This document shows positions 33,200 to 45,500 of a stretch of 64,000 bases of DNA, one piece after another (position 1 is the first letter of the stretch; each line of letters starts with the position of its first letter). The stretch is taken from the NCBI RefSeq assembly GCF_030052815.1, contig NC_079504.1, positions 87,588,250-87,652,249 on the forward strand, written 5' to 3'. The translations under genes and the position numbers were made by a program. The DNA comes from Hevea brasiliensis. Taxonomy: Eukaryota > Streptophyta > Magnoliopsida > Malpighiales > Euphorbiaceae. Under the pieces are notes generated by a model, which ran no database searches, was not told the DNA's origin, and saw nothing but the letters and a program-made list of their open reading frames with translations.

Positions 33200-36100
33200 T
33201 GTAACGCCCTCACTTTACGTAGTCCATAAATTCGACTACTCCGGTGACCTAATGTCGGTCCGGACAAGTCAGGATGTCTGGAACTACATGTCACACCTTA
33301 CCCATCTGTAAGGCATAACATGATCCTGTAGAATACCTAATGAGCTACCGAACTTCACCTACCGATAACTCATTAAGTACCCTACAAGGGATTTTAAAAC
33401 AATTTTCTTACTTTTATAAGTGGTGAGCATTTTCTAATAAGTATTAAAACATTTATTCAAAGTTTTAAAACTAGTAAAATTTTTGTCCCAATTTTATTTT
33501 TCCGCAAATTTTATAGAAATTTCGACAGAGTGCCATCTGTATTTTGAGAAAACAGTTCTTCAAATTCCTGTAAAAAACATTTCCAATAAGTTGTCTCAAC
33601 AACTTCTTCAATTTCACAACCATCCCAAACAATTTCAACATCTTTTATCAATTTTCAAAATTCAACAATCATCCATTTCATTCAAATTAATACAAAATAC
33701 TTCCATTCATATTTTGTTAAAGATAAAATAATTTATATACATCATTACAAAAATTTACATTAAGAAAAATCCAAACCAAAATTTATTACAAGCTTTATAC
33801 AAACTGCTCAAGACCAGTTTTACATGTCCATACCTTTACATACATTACATACATCAAAATAAATTTTTACAGTCAGAGTATAAAATATACCCGATAACTT
33901 CAAAGCAGGTAGCTCCTCAATCCTCAGCAGCTCAATCTGCTGCTCCTCTAGTCTCTAAATCTGCGACAGCAATAACAGCTATCGCTGAGCACTAGGACTC
34001 AGTGGTGCACAACATACTAAAATAAACTTTTTGCGGAATTTAAATCACATTTATTCAAATTTTAAATTGAACATGAGCAATACATTTAAAACATGACTTA
34101 TAAAAATTTAATCCAAACAATTTCATTTCAAAAGTCTCAAACACATTTCATAAAAACACACAGTTATATCATACCATTTGAAACAAATATAATCTCAATA
34201 GCCAGAGGCTAAGGAGAAGTCACATCACAGGCTAGCTAGCTCAAATATATGGGAACCCATTCTTTTTCTTCTTCTACTGGCACACACCTCAACACTTCAG
34301 CCAGAGAAGGAATCAAAATTCGAAACTGATTTCCCCCACTAGTCATGCTAGTGAGGTGTTCAAATATATGGTCATGACACTGTGATTTCAAAACTTATCT
34401 TAACAATTTACTAAACATTTATTGCCATTTCAAATATACACAAATAAACTTTCAACAATTCAAAGAAAAAGCATAATACACATTTCATGCACTTCGTAAG
34501 TGAATTTTAAAGCATTTTGATGTTATGCACAAACCTTAAGCGAGTCGCCTCTTGGCCTTGACTTGATCCTTCGGGTTCTTTCCTGGTGTTCTTTTCCACT
34601 GAAACACACAGTTTCACAGTGTTTCAGTATCATAACTCATCATTAATCAAAAAATAAATTCAAATTCACTTATACCTAGCTTTAATATGCTAAACTTGAT
34701 GTTCTTTAAAATTTGTGTTTTGGGGTTACTATTCACGACACTATTCAAGTCAATTTGTTGACTTTCTAAGGCTTAATAGGTATGGAAACTCCAACTATCC
34801 TCACATACCATATTTTGGTCACCAATTTTTTTGGTTTTGGTTGTTTTCTCAAAACTTAGGTCTTTTAAGCAAAATTGCAAATTTTCAATTTTAGTGTCTT
34901 ATGTTACACTGTTCCATTGATCATTTTTCTGTTAGAATTTGGCTAAGTTTTCTTCATATAAATTGTTCTTTATTGTCTTAACTTTATTCTCCTTTTTGAA
35001 TCACTCAATTTGGAGTTTTGTAGCTAAAGTTATAGCCAATTGAATCATGGCTGCCGGATTGGACTTAACCCAGATTTCTGGGCACCAAACTGGTTCTGGC
35101 AGTTTTAGGTCACCAACTTTGGGTGGCTAAATGACTTGGTTAAAGGCATAATTTTGGTTTGTGTCCTCCATAAAAGTTTTAGGTCTATAACTCAGCTTTC
35201 CACTGGTAAAATTTCAGGTCATTTAGACCTGCCTAGCCCAAGTTATGGCCAAATGAACAAACACTATTCATTTGGTTATTTTTGTACAGGTCAGATTGCC
35301 TAATCCAGATTTGGTTAATTTTTTCACTAGGTTTTAGTCACTTTTTGGGCATGATTCCTAAATGAAAAATGTGTCATTTTGTGTCTAGTTTCATTCCCAA
35401 TTAGCCTCACACCAATTGGGCTTGTAAATTTTTAGTTTTGGTCCCTGAAAGGGACCTTGGTCCTGCTGCCTGCAGCATGACCCTAAGCAATCCGAATTTG
35501 CATTTGGTTCCAACACTTCTAACATACTCCAATTGGTCACAAGTGACCATTTCTCAGCTCAAACCAGGTCAAACACATCATTAATAATTTCTCACATTTT
35601 TCCTCCCAAAACCCTAGGTGCCAAACCCTAATTCACCTATTTGTTGCATTTAACTAATTTCAAGAATACTAGCATTACTTCTATACTCATACAAGCTTAC
35701 ATATACTATTTATTCAATCAAATTCATATATTATCATCACAAACCCTAGCTGGCTGAATTTTTCCTCTATTCCTCCAACAACTATTTTCTTTTAATTTTA
35801 AGTTAAAATCTAAGCTACTTGAACCAAAAACATAAAAATTAAACTAAGAAATGCAAGGTTGCTCACTAACCTCAAACTTTGATTTTCAATCTTCAATTCC
35901 CTTTTTCTTTTCTTCTTTCTTTCTTGTTCAAGCTTCTTCTCAAGTTAGGTTATCAAGTTCTAATGGAGAAATTTAGGGAATTTAGGGTTTAATTGGTGGG
36001 TTCAAAAGCTTGAGTGCAAGCTTCCATGGTGTTTTGGTGAGGGAGAGGGAGAGAGAATGGTGGATGGCAACTTGAGGAAGATGAAGACTTTTGATTTTTT

Positions 36101-39100
36101 TTTTCTTGTCTTTTTTTTTTTATGTCTTTAGGAAGACCACAAATTTAAATTAAATAAATTTTAATTATAATAATTATTGCATCATGCATGATGTCATCAC
36201 TTTTTACTTTTCCTTTTTCTTTTTTTTTAATTTATTTTTCTATTAGTTCTTTAATTTAATTTTCGATTCTGAAATTTTCTTTTCTCCGATTTTATTTGAC
36301 AGTTAGGTCAGAAGTCAACTCTAGGGGTCAATTGACTAAATTGCCCCTCGCCGATTTGACCCGGTTTGAAAATAATTTAATATTTCTTCCGAATCCCTGA
36401 CCTAATTATTTAACTGGCTTAACAATTCTTTTTTGTGATTTTCTCTTTTTCATTGTGTTCATAATAGTCCTAAAGACCGCAGCATCACATTTTATGGTTC
36501 GAAATTTGAGTTTAAATCGACTTCGCAATCCTTCCCGAGAAGGTCACCCATCACTGTGACTCTCGGCTCATTTGACTTCTTATGTTTTGTTTTTCTTATT
36601 TATACTTAACTAATTGACAATTACTAATTATTTGTGTTTAAGGACTTATCTAGTTGTCTTAAGTGTAGTTCTAATCCCCTTAATTGTCCGGACCGACATC
36701 GGTCACCGAAATAGTGAAATATACCAGGCTATACAAATAGGGGTGTTACACTACACCTTAGTGATAATAAATAGGCATAAAATGATGAAATAAATAAAAA
36801 GAAAATACAAGAAAAATTAAGGAAAAAATAAAAGAGACGAAATGAAAGTAAGTTAAACGAGCCGGCACCGTAGCGATGGGTGACCGCACCGGGAAGTTAC
36901 GGCAAAGACCGTTGACTAGCCTTGGACCATGGGGAACCCTGGAAAATATTTTTAAGACTTAAATAAACATCTATTGAGGTATAATTGACTTAGAAAATGT
37001 CAAAGAAAATTTAATTAATTAGTATAAAGAAAAATGAAAATTAAAGAAATCAGCGGGTCAAGGAATTAATCGGTAGTACCGAAAAATCAGAAATGCAAAC
37101 CGAATAGGGGCATTTTGGTCATTTGACACCTAGAGTTGACTTTTGACCTAAATGTCCATGAAAAATTAGTAGTATTAAATTTTGAAAATGCCATGAAAAT
37201 GAGAAACTTGACATATAATGTAAATAGTGAGAAATTAGGGTGTTAATTGCAAATAGGGAAACTTAGGATTATTTAAATGCTTAATTAAGATTAAGTGGAG
37301 CACTAAGGGGATTATTTAAACATTAGTGGACAAGAAGGGCAGCACTAACATCATCTTCATCTTCTTCCTTCAACATTGCCGAATTGTTTTCTCTCCACTT
37401 TCCACCATTGCCATCCCTTCATGCAAGCTTCAAAAGTCCATCTTCAAGTCATGATTTGCATAAATGGTCTTCATTAAAGTTAATCCTCACTTTGCAAGGA
37501 AGAAGTTGATACTAAATTCAAGAGATTTTGGTGAAGATTTAACAAGCTCCAACAATAGGTAAGTGTTCAAATTCCTTTCCTTCTTAAGTAAAGTTTGTGG
37601 GAAGCTTGAGATAAGCCCAGAAATGCCAATCACCAAGTCAAAATGATCACCAAAGTTGGGTTACAAAAACTGGCGAATTGACTTTGACCTAAAAATGACC
37701 TAAACTTTGCAATATATGTGCAACTTGACCAGCAATAGTAAAATGACCATAACTTGGTCCATAGAACTCCAAACGACATGAAATCAGTCCCAAAATTTCA
37801 ATAAGACATAGATCTACAATATTGGTAATTTGACCAAAACCCAAAAATCAATAGAACTAGGTCAATTAACTTGATTAAGTTGGCACACTAAATCTGAAAT
37901 TAGGGCATTTGACCATAAAATCCAGAAAATTCAAATAAGCATATCTCCCACCAGAAGTGTCCAATTTAAATGAGCCATACCAATCTAGAAAGCTAAGAAA
38001 GAGACCTAAAACATTGTTTTAGACAACTTCCTCAAATTATAAATGTATAAGGTTAGAATTTAAGGTCAAGCCATTGACCTAATTGAGGACCATGCCAATA
38101 TAGGACCTTTGAGTCTAAGTTAATAATTTGTCTATAAAGAATTCTATAAGACTTGAAAAATGGTAAGCAAAATTTTTGGTTGTCCCTAAGACATAGGGCA
38201 ACAATACTTATGAAGAATGTTAGACCTCAATGTGATTACAAGTAGTCCAAATAAATTAGTAAATTCAGAACCGAAAATGCCTAAAAAGGAAACTAAAATT
38301 TAGATTTGACCTAGTTATGGTTAATTGACCATAACTTGAGCTATACAACTCCAAATGGAGTGATTCAAAAAGGAAATTAAAGAAGACACAATGAGAAATA
38401 ATTTAATGAAGAGAAATCTATTAAATTTACACCGTAGCCTGGTCCAATAGACAGTAAACATTGGCCGTGAAATTTAGAAAATGGCAATAAAATGCAATAA
38501 CCTTTAAAATGAAATTGGTAACATATACCAACACTTAGAGACTATAAAATGTGACAAATTTGGAACATTAAAATTGACTCACTTAGAGTGCATTAAAGGT
38601 CAACATTATAAGTTGACTAATGAAATGAATTGAAGGGAATAGTACCAAGAAAATTTTGATATTGGATTTTATTGTCAGAAATAATTAAACTGAGTATTGA
38701 AACACTTTAAATTGTGTGTTTCAGTTGAAAAGGATATTGAAAAGCATAAGGAACATTAAGTCAAGGCCAAGAGGCGACTCATCAGAGGTTTGTGCACGAC
38801 TAGTTTTTAATTGATTTTATTTTCAAAATTTCATATGATTAAATGACGTTATTTTCCCTATGTATTATGTTTATCAAGTATTTAATTTATTTTACTGATT
38901 ATTGAAATTGGTATCGTATGCATGAGTTTAGTTTTGTGAAATGATATTTCAACAAGTATTAAGCATTGTTGTGGATCAAATAAATTATGTTTTGAAAAAT
39001 TTTGATAGAATATGTTTTGAATTGTGATGGGCAATTTGCATGAAAAAATACAAATTTATGTTCTGAATTGTGATGAGCATAAAAATTATTGGATATTGGA

Positions 39101-40408
39101 ATTGACTTTGAATCGAATTGTGTTGTGATTTATACTCACAAAAAGGACAAAGAGATTATGATATTGCTTTATATCTCACTATAGATGCTTGACTAGGTTA
39201 TTACCCGTCTCTCTCATTTGTTGAGGAGACAATGGAGTTAGCTTTGTTTTGATTACCATGGTACGTGCACAAGCTTAGATTCTCCTCTGATTAGAGGTTA
39301 GATCTAAGTTTTTATTTATTATGGCCCTTTTGGAAGTTTCATTATTGTGGTGTGTACTGTGCATGATGATTCGACCTCTTGACCATAGGGAGTTAGAATT
39401 CGATTCAACCTCCTCGACCATAAGGAGTTAGAATTACCCTGAAGATGGCCCTTGCGGATTAGTCTTGCATAGTTAGTGAGATAAAGAATGATTTTTAAAT
39501 AGTAAAGAATTTCGATTTCAAATGGGATTTATGCATAATTGATTTTGTTAGAATTAATCTTTATTTCCATGATTGCTAGAATTACTTTAAATGTTTAGTT
39601 GTGTTTTGATAAGTTGAATTTCTTACTCAAAGTCATTTTAACTAATGATTTATATTATTGGCAACAAAGATTTTGACTTTTGAAATTTTATTCAATTTCG
39701 AGACTTTCAAATTAATTGTTAAAAAGTCAATGTATATTGTACTATGTTTTAAATTATAGTTGTGCACCACTAAGTTCACCACTCAGCGATAGCTTTGTAT
39801 GCTGTCGCAGGTGAAAAGAGCATAGAGTAGTTGAGTAAGCTTCTTTGAAGACACATTCAGATCAGCTCCAGGTATATTATAGGTATACCCATGTACATAG
39901 GTTTTGATGTATGCATGTAATAATATATATGTAAATTATTTGAGCAGTTGTATAAAAACTCTTATAAAATATTTTGGTATGTGATTAAATATAAATTATT
40001 GTAAATGTAAATTTGAGATTTCATTTACCTGTATAGTTTTGTAATATTAACTTTTGAGTCTTGTAATCAATGAAATATTTCTTTTATGATGAGGTTGGTT
40101 TGAAAATAAAATGATTTGATTTTTGAGATTGAATTGTGAGATGAAATGAAGTTTATTGGAGTTGTATTTGAGAAAACATATTGGGAGTGTTTTCCTTTTT
40201 AGGTTTGAAGAACTGTTTTCTCAAAATACAGCCGGCACTCTGTAGAAAATTTAAAAAATTTTTATAGCACCAGATTTTAATCGATGATTTAAATTTCACG
40301 AAAATTGATTTAAAATCCCTTGTAGTATATTTAATGGGTTACGAAGTAGGGTAATTCATTAGGTATACTACGGGCATGTTGTATCTTACGGAGGAGTAGG
40401 GTGTGACA
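33200..40408 (+). repeat. 5' LTR of non-autonomous element (interrupted)
   Basis: Starts TGTAACGCCCTCAC. It is split at 33284-33288/36751-36755 by the minus solo LTR and ends GTGTGACA at 40408. Without the insert it is about 3.74 kb, against 4.38 kb for the 3' LTR. The main difference is a ~690-bp deletion at 37614-37617 (GAGATAAG joined to CCCAGAAATGCC), and the 3' LTR lacks ~70 bp found here near 38380-38460. It has a CACC-GTAGCGATG-GGTG hairpin (36866-36882), a donor-like AG|GTAAGT near 37558, the two-hairpin module (39763-39812) and a single 19-bp GAGATAAAG unit (39478). Confidence 0.88.
33289..36750 (-). mobile_element. Solo family 2 LTR, minus orientation, with TSD
   Basis: 3462 bp on the plus strand from TGTCACACC to GGTGTTACA, the reverse complement of a family 2 LTR like those at 4851 and 52329. 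It is flanked by perfect CTACA repeats at 33284-33288 and 36751-36755. It has no internal region. On its own strand it has the terminal hairpin (33307-33390), the two-hairpin module (33961-34010), a donor-like AG|GTTAGTGAG near 35870, the CATCATGCATGATG palindrome (36180-36193) and the start-proximal hairpin near 36550. It is the youngest layer at this spot. The frame at 33483-33731 is LTR. Confidence 0.94.
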
Positions 40409-40415
40409 TGTTTAG

Positions 40416-40427
40416 TGGTATCAGAGC
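40416..40427 (+). other. Primer-binding site (tRNA-iMet)
   Basis: TGGTATCAGAGC, 7 nt after the LTR end at 40408. It is the same primer as at 9750 and 48218. Confidence 0.9.
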
Positions 40428-40595
40428 AATGGTTTTAAAGTAAATTTTGAATTGTGAAATTGAATTAATTTTATCGGTAAATACAACTGCTCAAATGTTT
40501 GATACATATAGTACATTTACATCACAAATATGAACTAATGGAGAGAAATCTCCTTGTGTTGGTTGTACAGAGAATAGAAAATCTTGTGAAAAGAT

Positions 40596-41144
40596 ATGGA
40601 AGAGAAGGATGAGACAATAGAACAGTCTGTGACGGCGGAAGTACAAGGGGAAGCCCCAGCTCCTCAGAGTGTCGAAGGCCCGATTGTACCAGTTTGATAG
40701 GTACAAATTACTGCACAAATGGCCCAGCAAATGGCCACTTTCTTTCAACAAATAGCTGATAATCTGTCAGCCCAAGCCTAAGTACCAACCCAACCCCCAT
40801 AAAGGCAGCATTAAATAGAGAAGAGGGAGAGACCTATGAGTCAGAGCTCAAATAGTAAATTAGGAAAAAGGAAGAACACTGGAGAGCCTAGTGGTTATAG
40901 ATCTGATAGAGGTGGATCTTCAGGGCAGAAGCCACCAAGGTCCAGTCGTCGAACAATCAGAAGTGCCTATTCTGCTCGTATCTGCCATATTTGTGGCAAG
41001 TTACATGGGGGTATTTATCGTAAGGCCACTGGAGCCTGTACAATTGTGGTGAACATGGACATTTCTTTAGAGATTGTACTAGAGCACCTCGATCTGCTCT
41101 CCGGAGTTCACAGACAGTCGATCAGAGTCGAGATAGAGATATAA
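40596..41144 (+). pseudogene. Mini-gag pseudogene
   Basis: An ATG at 40596 begins MEEKDETIEQSV. The frame then reads QGEAPAPQS, VQITAQMAQQMATFFQQ and LSAQA with several stops. It passes directly, with no capsid domain between, to a basic stretch (SSNSKLGKRKN, 40836 on) and the zinc-finger region CHICGKLHGG...GAC. At 41040 the zinc knuckle (YNCGEHGHFFRDC in the alternative frame) is out of frame by one missing base. The copy at 48409-48876 has the same layout and the same-length lesion, so a capsid-less, frameshifted gag is ancestral to this non-autonomous family. Confidence 0.8.
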
Positions 41145-41217
41145 CTAGTACTCCTCACAACCATAACATAGTGAATCAACCCGAATATAGTAGCGCACCA
41201 GTCAGAGCATCCACTAT

Positions 41218-41406
41218 GTGCCAAAGGGAAGAGCAGAAACTTCGGATGTAGCTGCTGGTAAGTTCTTAATTTTGGAGAAAACAATTAGTTATTATTTGAT
41301 CCCAGCACTACTTATTTATATGCTAGTGTTAGAATTATATATTTTGTTGCTATTCCTTTACAGGGGAATAAATTCTGATGCATTAGTGACTAGTCCTTTA
41401 GGATAA
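41218..41406 (+). pseudogene. Protease N-terminal scrap
   Basis: Starts with AETSDVAAGKF, equivalent to the protease start at 17870. The active-site region reads D-P-S-T in one frame instead of D-S-G-S, and a frame change lies just upstream. It ends with LVTSPLG followed by a stop, exactly where the sister copy (49066-49240) also stops resembling pol. Confidence 0.75.
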
Positions 41407-42537
41407 AAACTACGATAACAAGTATGATTGACATTAATTTTGAAAGAATTTTCAGTTAAAAGTATTTTCTAATACATCATAAATTATAAAGCTAATTGGC
41501 AAGCCTACTTAATGTAAGGCAAGAGGACCTAAAAGTAAGTTGCAGTAATATACTTGCTCTAGACGAGGGTAAAGATGTTATAGTTAGTAATTATTAATGG
41601 ATATTGTAATCAGAATAAGTTTAGTATATAAGTGAACTCAAGAAGGATAAGGTGTAAGAAAATTTGATCTATTGGAATGTATCATAGTAACTATGCAATG
41701 TTCTTGATGTTTGTACTGTAAGCTGAAGATTACAGTACTGACTTGAGATTATTGTGTAGAGCTACGTACTACTCGATAGTACACCAAGATGAGAATAGTT
41801 ACCAACGACATCTGTTTTGGTATAGTTATGCCAGGACATAATTTTATTGTTAGAAATGTGTTTAGAAATCCTACTTAGGGATTTAAAACTCAAAAGTTAG
41901 AATATCGAAAGGTTATAGTTTAGTACAAAAGGAAGTAATTTATAGAATATTGATAAATAAAAAAGTTGTGGAAGTGAGATTTTGAATAACTGGTTCAAAT
42001 GTAATAAAAAAAATGTTACGAATATTAGTAAAGGGGTTGACTAGAATTGTTAGAGGGCCAAATCAAAGTAATACCGAGGTATAGTGGATTTCTTAGGGGT
42101 GATAAGCGGTGCTAAATTTTGACTCGATAGTCGAGTCAAGGAATTGAGTCAAGGAATTGAGTCAAGGAAGAAGATAAGACTGAGAGATGAACTAATTAAA
42201 GTGAAGTTATGGAATGGAAAGAGAAGTAAATAGGAAAGTAAGTATGAGAATTGGTCAGAATAGAACCTGGAGGGTGCTATGTCTCTACTCCAACATGATG
42301 TGTATCATTGGTGAGACACAGTATCCAGTGAGGTGCAGTCAAAGCAGAGATGACTGAGATTTCATAGAAGGCTATTTCTGAGACGGTCAAAAGGCCCAAA
42401 GTCAAGGTGACACCACGGGTGTATGCCATGAAGGCTAGAGAGGAGCCAAACCTAGATATTGATGAAACAACACAAAGAAATGAAGAAGCAAGGAAGCAAC
42501 AGATACATCAGGTAAGTTTTGAGGACAAAATTCTTAT
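41407..42537 (+). other. Non-coding core of non-autonomous family
   Basis: About 1.1 kb without gene content. It is clearly related to 49241-49835 and 56280-56520 in the large element, for example the stretch around 41655-41850 against 49500-49700. It contains a GAGTCAAGGAATT triplet repeat (42131-42167). Near 42410 a short stretch reads like a gag/protease junction (VYAMKAREE). Its origin is unclear: heavily decayed pol or captured DNA. Confidence 0.65.
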
Positions 42538-42539
42538 TT

Positions 42540-42552
42540 AGAGGGGAAGAAT
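42540..42552 (+). other. Polypurine tract
   Basis: AGAGGGGAAGAAT before TGTAACGCC at 42553. It is the 3' boundary of the internal region. Confidence 0.85.
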
Positions 42553-45500
42553 TGTAACGCCCTCACTTTATGTAGTCTGTACGTTCGACTACTCCGGTGA
42601 CCTAATGTCGGTCCAGAGAAGCCAGGATGTCTGGAACTACACTTTAGTGATAATAAACAGGCATAAAATGATGCAATAAATAAAAAGAAAATACAAGAAA
42701 AATTAAGGAAAAAATAAAAGAGACGAAATGAAAGTAAGTTAAATGAGCTGGCACCGTAGCGATGGGTGACCGCATTAGAAAGTTACGGCGAAGACCGTTA
42801 ACTAGCCCTAGACTACGAGGAACCCTAAAAAATATTTTTAAGACTTAAATAAACATCTATTGAGATATAATTGACTTAGAAAATGTCAAAGAAAATTTAA
42901 TTAATTAGTACAAAGAAAAACGAAAATTAAAGAAATCGACGGGTTAAGGAATTAATTGGTAGTACTGAAAAATCATGAATGCAAACCAAATAGGGGCATT
43001 TTGGTCAATTGACACTTAGAGTTGACTTTTGACCTAAATGTCCATGAAAAATTAGTAGTATTAAATTTTGAAAATGCCATAAAAATGAGAAACTTGACAT
43101 ATAATGTAAATAGTGAGAAATTAGGGTGTTAATTGCAAATAGGGAAACTTAGGATTATTTAAATGCTTAATTAAGATTAAGTGGAGCACTAAGGGGATTA
43201 TTTAAACATTAGTGGATGAGAAGGGCAGCACTAACATCATCTTCATCTTCTTCCTACAACTTTGCTGAATTGTTTTCTCTCCATTTTCCACCATTGCCAT
43301 CCCTTCATGCAAGCTTCAAAGGTCCATCTTCAAGCCATGATTTGCATAAATGGTCTTCATTAAAGTTAATCCTCACTTTGCAAGAAAGAAGTTGATACTA
43401 AATTCAATAGATTTTGGTGAAGATTTAACAAGCTCCAACAATAGGTAAGTGTTCAAATTCCTTTCTTTCTTAAGTAAATTTTGTGGGAAGCTTGAGATAA
43501 GTACATTGATGAAGAAATTTTGAGGTTTTGATGAATTATTATTATATACTAATTTTGGCAGCCATGGTGAACAAAGAAGAGTGTTAAACTCCATGAATTA
43601 AATTAGAGAATATTGGTATTAATAGATTCATGGCAGTGAATAGTAAATTATTAGTTGGAATTCCATGTAATTGTTAGGTATAATCATGTATACTATGTTG
43701 ATTTTGACTTTGTGAATTAAGATTGTATTTGGTGTATTGAGGACTTGTATATACTATTCCAATTGACCATAATGAGATGTGATAAATGATATTAGCACAT
43801 TACAATTCCAGAATTCAAGTATGGGAGTTAAGGATTAGGGCTTTGAATGTGTAATGGTTGTGTAATTGAAATATTATATAAGGGCAGTATGCATTTAGGG
43901 CTATAACCTAAATTGTGTGACCCCAATTGGTATAAAGCCAATTGGAGGTGAAACTAGGCACAAAATGTGCCAACTTTCATGTTGGAAGCCTACCTAAATT
44001 CTGTCCAGAAAGTGACATGAAAATTGACCAAATCCGGATTGGTAACATTTCAAACCTGAAAATTGACTATTTGAACAGCAGTCAGTATTTTAGCCATAAC
44101 TAACTCAAAACAGGTCCAAATGACCTGAAATTTATATGGTTGGAAAGCTTAGACATAGGGCTACAACTTTGGTGAAGACCACAAGCCCAGAAATGCCAAT
44201 TACCAAGTCAAAATGATCACCAAATTTGGGTTACAAAAATTGGTTGAATTGACTTTGACCTAAAAATGACCTAAACTTTGCAATATAAGTGCAACTTGAC
44301 CAGCAATAGTAAAATGACCATAACTTGGTCCATAGAACTCCAAATGACATGAAATCAGTCCCAAAATTTCAATAAGACATAGATCTACAATATTGGTAAT
44401 TTGACCAAAATCCAAAAATTAAGGAAACTGGGTCAATTAACTTGATTAAGTTGGTACACTAAATCTGGAATTAGCACATTTGAACATAAAATCCAGAAAA
44501 TTCAAATAAGCATATCTCCCACCAGAAGTGTCCAATTTAAATGAGCCATGCCAATCTGGAAAGCTAAGAAAGAGACCTAAAATATTGTTTTAGACAACTT
44601 CCTCAAATTATAAATGTATAAGGTTAGAATTTAAGGTTAAGCTATTGACCTAATTGAGGACCATGCCAATATATGACCCTTGAGTCCAAGTTAACAATTT
44701 GTCTATAAAGAATTCTATAAGACTTGAAAAATGGTAAGCAAAATTTCTGGTTGTCCCTAAGACATAGGGAAACAATACTTATGAAGAATGTTAGACCTCA
44801 ATGTGATTATAAATAGTCCAAATAAATTAGTAAATTCAGAACCGAAAATGCCTAAAAAGGAAACTAAAATTTAGATTTGACCTAGTTATGGTTAATTGAC
44901 CATAACTTGAGCTATACAACTCCAAATGGAGTGATTCAAAAAGGAAATTAAATAAGACACAATGAGACACTGGCCATAAAATCTGGAAAATGGCAATAAA
45001 ATGCAATAAGCTTTAAAATGAAATTAGTAACATATACCAACACTTAGAGACTATAAAATTTGACAAATTGGGAACATTAAAATTGACTCACTTAGAGTGC
45101 ATCAAAGGTCAACATTATAAGTTGACTAATGAAATGAATTAAAGGGAATAGTACTAAGAAAATTTTGATATTGGATTTTATTGTCAGAAATAATTTAACT
45201 GAGTACTGAAACACTTTAAATTGTGTGTTTCAGTTGAAAAGGATATTGAAAAGCATAAGAAACGTTGAATCAAGGCCAAGAGGTGACTCATCAGAGGTTT
45301 GTGCACAACTAGTTTTTAATTGATTTTGTTTTCAAAATTTCATATGATTAAATGATGTTATTTTCCCTATGTATTATGTTTAACAAGTATTGAATTTATT
45401 TCACTGATTATTGAAATTGGTATCGTATGCATGAGTTTAGTTTTGTGAAATGATATTTCAACAAGTATTAAGCATTGTTGTGGATCGAATAAATTATGTT

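Noticed and set aside
33483..33731. 82-aa plus-strand frame
   Set aside because: It is antisense to the minus-strand solo LTR; AT-rich, not conserved.
40980..41144. Programmed frameshift at the zinc knuckle shared by two elements
   Set aside because: Both copies lack one base at the same place, but no slippery site or downstream stimulator is evident and the frames carry other stops. Shared inheritance of a lesion is simpler.
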